In this document: one piece after another, positions 62,223 to 64,000 of the stretch
How positions within the stretch are numbered: the stretch's first letter is position 1
Layout of the letters: the number at the start of each line of letters is the position of its first letter
Assembly: GCF_947503855.1 (NCBI RefSeq)
Contig: NZ_CANNFF010000006.1
Span: 124,001 to 188,000 of the forward strand
DNA: 64,000 nt
Direction of reading: 5' to 3'
Origin: an uncultured Polaribacter sp.
Lineage (GTDB): Bacteria; Bacteroidota; Bacteroidia; Flavobacteriales; Flavobacteriaceae
Translations under genes and position numbers: made by a program
Notes under the pieces: model-generated
What the model was told of the DNA's origin: nothing
Database searches by the model: none
The model's input: the letters and a program-made list of their open reading frames with translations, nothing else

Positions 62223-62564
62223 CTAAATAATGTTTGTAATTTCTTCTGAAGGTCTGCCAATAACCGCTTTTTTATTATTTACAACAATAGGGCGTTCTAT
62301 AAGCTTAGGGTATTTTAACATAGCTGTAATAATTTGCTTATCTGAAAGCTCTTTGCCTTTGTAATTTTCTTTCCAAATTTTTTCTGTTTTTCTAACTAAA
62401 TCAATAGGAGAGATGTTTAACAAATTAATGATTTCATTTAATTCCTTTTCTGTAAGATTATGTTCTAAATATTTAATAATTTGAAATTCTTTACCAGAAT
62501 TTTCTAAAATAGCTAAACCTTCTCTAGATTTTCTGCATCTCGGGTTGTGGTATATTTTTATCAT
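62223..62564 (-). CDS. ArsC/Spx-family reductase-like protein
   Basis: The 113-residue thioredoxin-fold protein starts MIKIYHNPRCRKSREGLAIL with the catalytic Cys in NPRCRKS, then FQIIKYLEHNLTEKELNEII, KELSDKQIITAMLKYPKLIERPIVV and AVIGRPSEEI, as in glutaredoxin-coupled arsenate reductases. The start is set at the ATG at 62564; a TTG four codons earlier is less likely. It may reduce arsenate or serve as a thiol-dependent regulator. No ars operon is nearby. Confidence 0.9.
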   Translation of the reverse strand: MIKIYHNPRCRKSREGLAILENSGKEFQIIKYLEHNLTEKELNEIINLLNISPIDLVRKTEKIWKENYKGKELSDKQIITAMLKYPKLIERPIVVNNKKAVIGRPSEEITNII

Positions 62565-62598
62565 TTTTAGTTTCAAAGTTTCTATTTTTGCTTACAGC

Positions 62599-63693
62599 TT
62601 ACTCTTTCTTTTGCCCATTCAACATTAAATACGCTTTTAAGAATGCGTTTATATTTCCATCCATTACGGCATCCACATTACCTGTTTCTTGCCCAGTTCT
62701 TACATCTTTTACTAATTTATAAGGATGCATTACATAATTTCTGATTTGGCTTCCCCATTCGTTTTTCATTTTGTTAGCTTCTATATCATCTCTAGCAGCT
62801 TGTTGTTTTTGCAGTTCAATTTCATATAATTGAGATTTTAACATCTGCATTGCAGTAGCTCTATTATCGTGCTGAGAACGAGAATTGGAACAAGAAATTT
62901 GTATACCTGTTGGTTTGTGTGTTAATTGAACTTTTGTTTCTACTTTATTTACGTTTTGCCCTCCAGCACCACTAGAACGTGCAGTGGTAATTTCTATATC
63001 TGCTGGGTTTATTTCTATTTCAATAGAATCGTCTGCAACAGGATACACATACACAGAAGCAAAACTGGTATGACGTTTTGCATTGCTATCAAAAGGAGAA
63101 ATACGCACCAATCGATGTACTCCATTTTCGCCTTTTAACCAACCAAAAGCATAATCGCCATCTACTTCAACTGTTACTGTTTTTATACCTGCAGTATCAC
63201 CTGCTTGATAATTAAGCGTTTTTAATTTAAAACCTTGTTTTTCTGACCACATTGTATACATTCTAAACAACATTTCTGCCCAATCGCAACTTTCTGTACC
63301 TCCTGCACCCGCTGTTATTTGTACAACTGCAGATAGTGAATCTCCTTCTTCAGAAAGCATGTTTTTAAACTCAATATCTTCTAAAAAAGTACTAAGTTTT
63401 TCAAATTGTGCTGTAATTTCTGTTTCTTCAACTTCACCATCTTTATAAAAATCATATAAAACCTGTATGTCTTCATCCATAACCACTAAGGTATTGTAAT
63501 CTTCTACCCACTTTTTTTTGAAACGCAGTTCTTTCATTACAATTTCTGCGGTTTTTGGATCGTTCCAAAAATCTGGATTAGCCGTTTTTTCTTCTTCGTT
63601 AGCTATCTCAATTAATTTTTTATTAATCTCTAAATAAGATTTTAGTAATTCAATTCTTTTAGAAATATTTTTTAGTTGGTCTTGTGTAATCAT
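62599..63693 (-). CDS. prfB: Peptide chain release factor 2 (RF2)
   Basis: The 364-residue protein carries the SPF stop-codon motif in [12 protein letters not shown], the catalytic GGQ in [18 protein letters not shown], and the surrounding [10 protein letters not shown] and [10 protein letters not shown] segments. It recognises UAA and UGA stops. Unlike E. coli prfB, the frame is continuous: at the usual frameshift position (KSYLEIN) no in-frame UGA exists, so autoregulation by frameshifting is absent. Starts at 63702 (GTG), 63699 and 63693 (ATG) are possible. Because the promoter motif TATTTTTG covers 63702-63709, the ATG at 63693 is chosen. It is the last intact gene in the window. Confidence 0.95.
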   Translation of the reverse strand: MITQDQLKNISKRIELLKSYLEINKKLIEIANEEEKTANPDFWNDPKTAEIVMKELRFKKKWVEDYNTLVVMDEDIQVLYDFYKDGEVEETEITAQFEKLSTFLEDIEFKNMLSEEGDSLSAVVQITAGAGGTESCDWAEMLFRMYTMWSEKQGFKLKTLNYQAGDTAGIKTVTVEVDGDYAFGWLKGENGVHRLVRISPFDSNAKRHTSFASVYVYPVADDSIEIEINPADIEITTARSSGAGGQNVNKVETKVQLTHKPTGIQISCSNSRSQHDNRATAMQMLKSQLYEIELQKQQAARDDIEANKMKNEWGSQIRNYVMHPYKLVKDVRTGQETGNVDAVMDGNINAFLKAYLMLNGQKKE

Positions 63694-63701
63694 AAGCATC
63701 A

Positions 63702-63709
63702 CAAAAATA
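63702..63709 (-). promoter_or_regulatory. Putative prfB promoter, nearly leaderless
   Basis: The minus strand reads TATTTTTG and ends 8 nt before the ATG at 63693, overlapping the GTG at 63702. Confidence 0.5.
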
Positions 63710-63780
63710 AACGATTTTTTATGATTTCTTCTTTTAAAACTAAGCCTTATTTTTATAGATTTATAAAAAATATTTTTACC

Positions 63781-64000
63781 ATGAAAAAATTACTACTTTT
63801 TACAAGCTTATCTTTTAATGGCTTTGCTCAATTTTCATAGAAAAATCTGGAAAAAAATTATAAAAAGGAATTAGCAAGCTAGAAGGATTATTTTACTTTT
63901 TATTATGATAAAAATAAGGACAAGTTATTTTTACAAGTAAAAAATTTTTGAAATTTTATTTAAAGAATATTTAAAAACTAACAAAGAAAAGCGAATGACA
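63781..64000 (+). pseudogene. Degenerate secreted-protein gene, partial at the right edge
   Basis: An ATG at 63781 opens a signal peptide [19 protein letters not shown] and is stopped by TAG at 63838-63840. Reading on through stops gives KNLEKNYKKELAS, then KDYFTFYYDKNKDKLFLQVK, which resembles the start of flavobacterial zinc-dependent metalloproteases (DUF5117/DUF5118 type). A frame change follows to FEILFKEYLKTNKEKRMT. Several stops and a shift within 220 bases indicate a pseudogene. The family assignment rests on a short match and is tentative. Confidence 0.45.

Noticed and set aside
1..64000. tRNA, rRNA, CRISPR arrays and intact transposons
   Set aside because: None could be found by eye in any intergenic stretch; no cloverleaf with TTC-loop, no regularly spaced repeats and no transposase motif were seen.

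Overview
This is an AT-rich chromosomal segment of a marine member of the family Flavobacteriaceae, closest in feel to Polaribacter or Tenacibaculum (inferred from gene content and order, not from a database search). Evidence includes two type IX secretion system (T9SS) cargo proteins (C-terminal sorting domains of types A and B), a long NusB, a Bacteroidetes-length SecA, YtxJ of the bacillithiol system, a PUR-family protein, DUF2795, and many copies of the Bacteroidetes -7 promoter motif TAnnTTTG. Genes are densely packed on both strands and nearly all are chromosomal housekeeping genes. I see no tRNA, rRNA, CRISPR array, prophage or intact insertion sequence.

Layout. 1-8.5 kb: a partial Maf pyrophosphatase, SmpB, a lipoprotein, a methyltransferase, a histidine phosphatase, ClpB, YtxJ and an SF2 helicase. 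8.5-12.1 kb: a polyamine operon (arginine decarboxylase, agmatinase, deoxyhypusine-synthase-like protein) behind a roughly 270-nt leader. 12.2-25.7 kb: a small acidic protein, HMG-CoA lyase, a 5'-nucleotidase-like lipoprotein, UvrB, a 1474-residue T9SS type B repeat protein, an ABC-2 exporter, and a thioesterase plus isochorismate synthase pair for menaquinone. 25.8-41.9 kb: a PUR-family protein, an MsbA-like exporter, a nusB-DUF1573-yajC-ybbR-coaE run, a two-component system, a Sua5-family protein, a GT2 enzyme, an HSDR_N protein, HolA, an M28 peptidase, a FecCD/ATPase importer, RdgB and RlmH. 42-64 kb: NadC, a pentapeptide-repeat protein, a decayed four-helix-bundle cassette, YihY, HisS, FolE, a 1584-residue GH81 beta-1,3-glucanase, SecA, DUF2795, a cobalamin adenosyltransferase, FumC, an outer-membrane barrel receptor, an ArsC-like protein, RF2 and the start of a broken secreted-protein gene.

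The most interesting place is the leader of the polyamine operon (8502-8784). A promoter-like motif is followed after 20 nt by a previously unlisted 54-codon ORF. Its stop codon overlaps the 5' strand of a perfect 12-bp stem. That stem closes a three-way junction containing two further perfect hairpins, and it ends 11 nt before the GTG start of the arginine decarboxylase. This architecture suggests leader-ORF or RNA-based control of polyamine synthesis. The third enzyme may make sym-homospermidine, the polyamine typical of this family.

Other unusual points: an importer ATPase gene with no ATG, GTG or TTG at its expected start, lying in frame just after the permease stop; a 491-bp cassette with 20/22-matching inverted ends around a dead four-helix-bundle gene, whose right end may supply the yihY promoter; several near-leaderless genes; a duplicated cysteine-bounded module in the GH81 enzyme; and degenerate copies of dispersed intergenic repeats.
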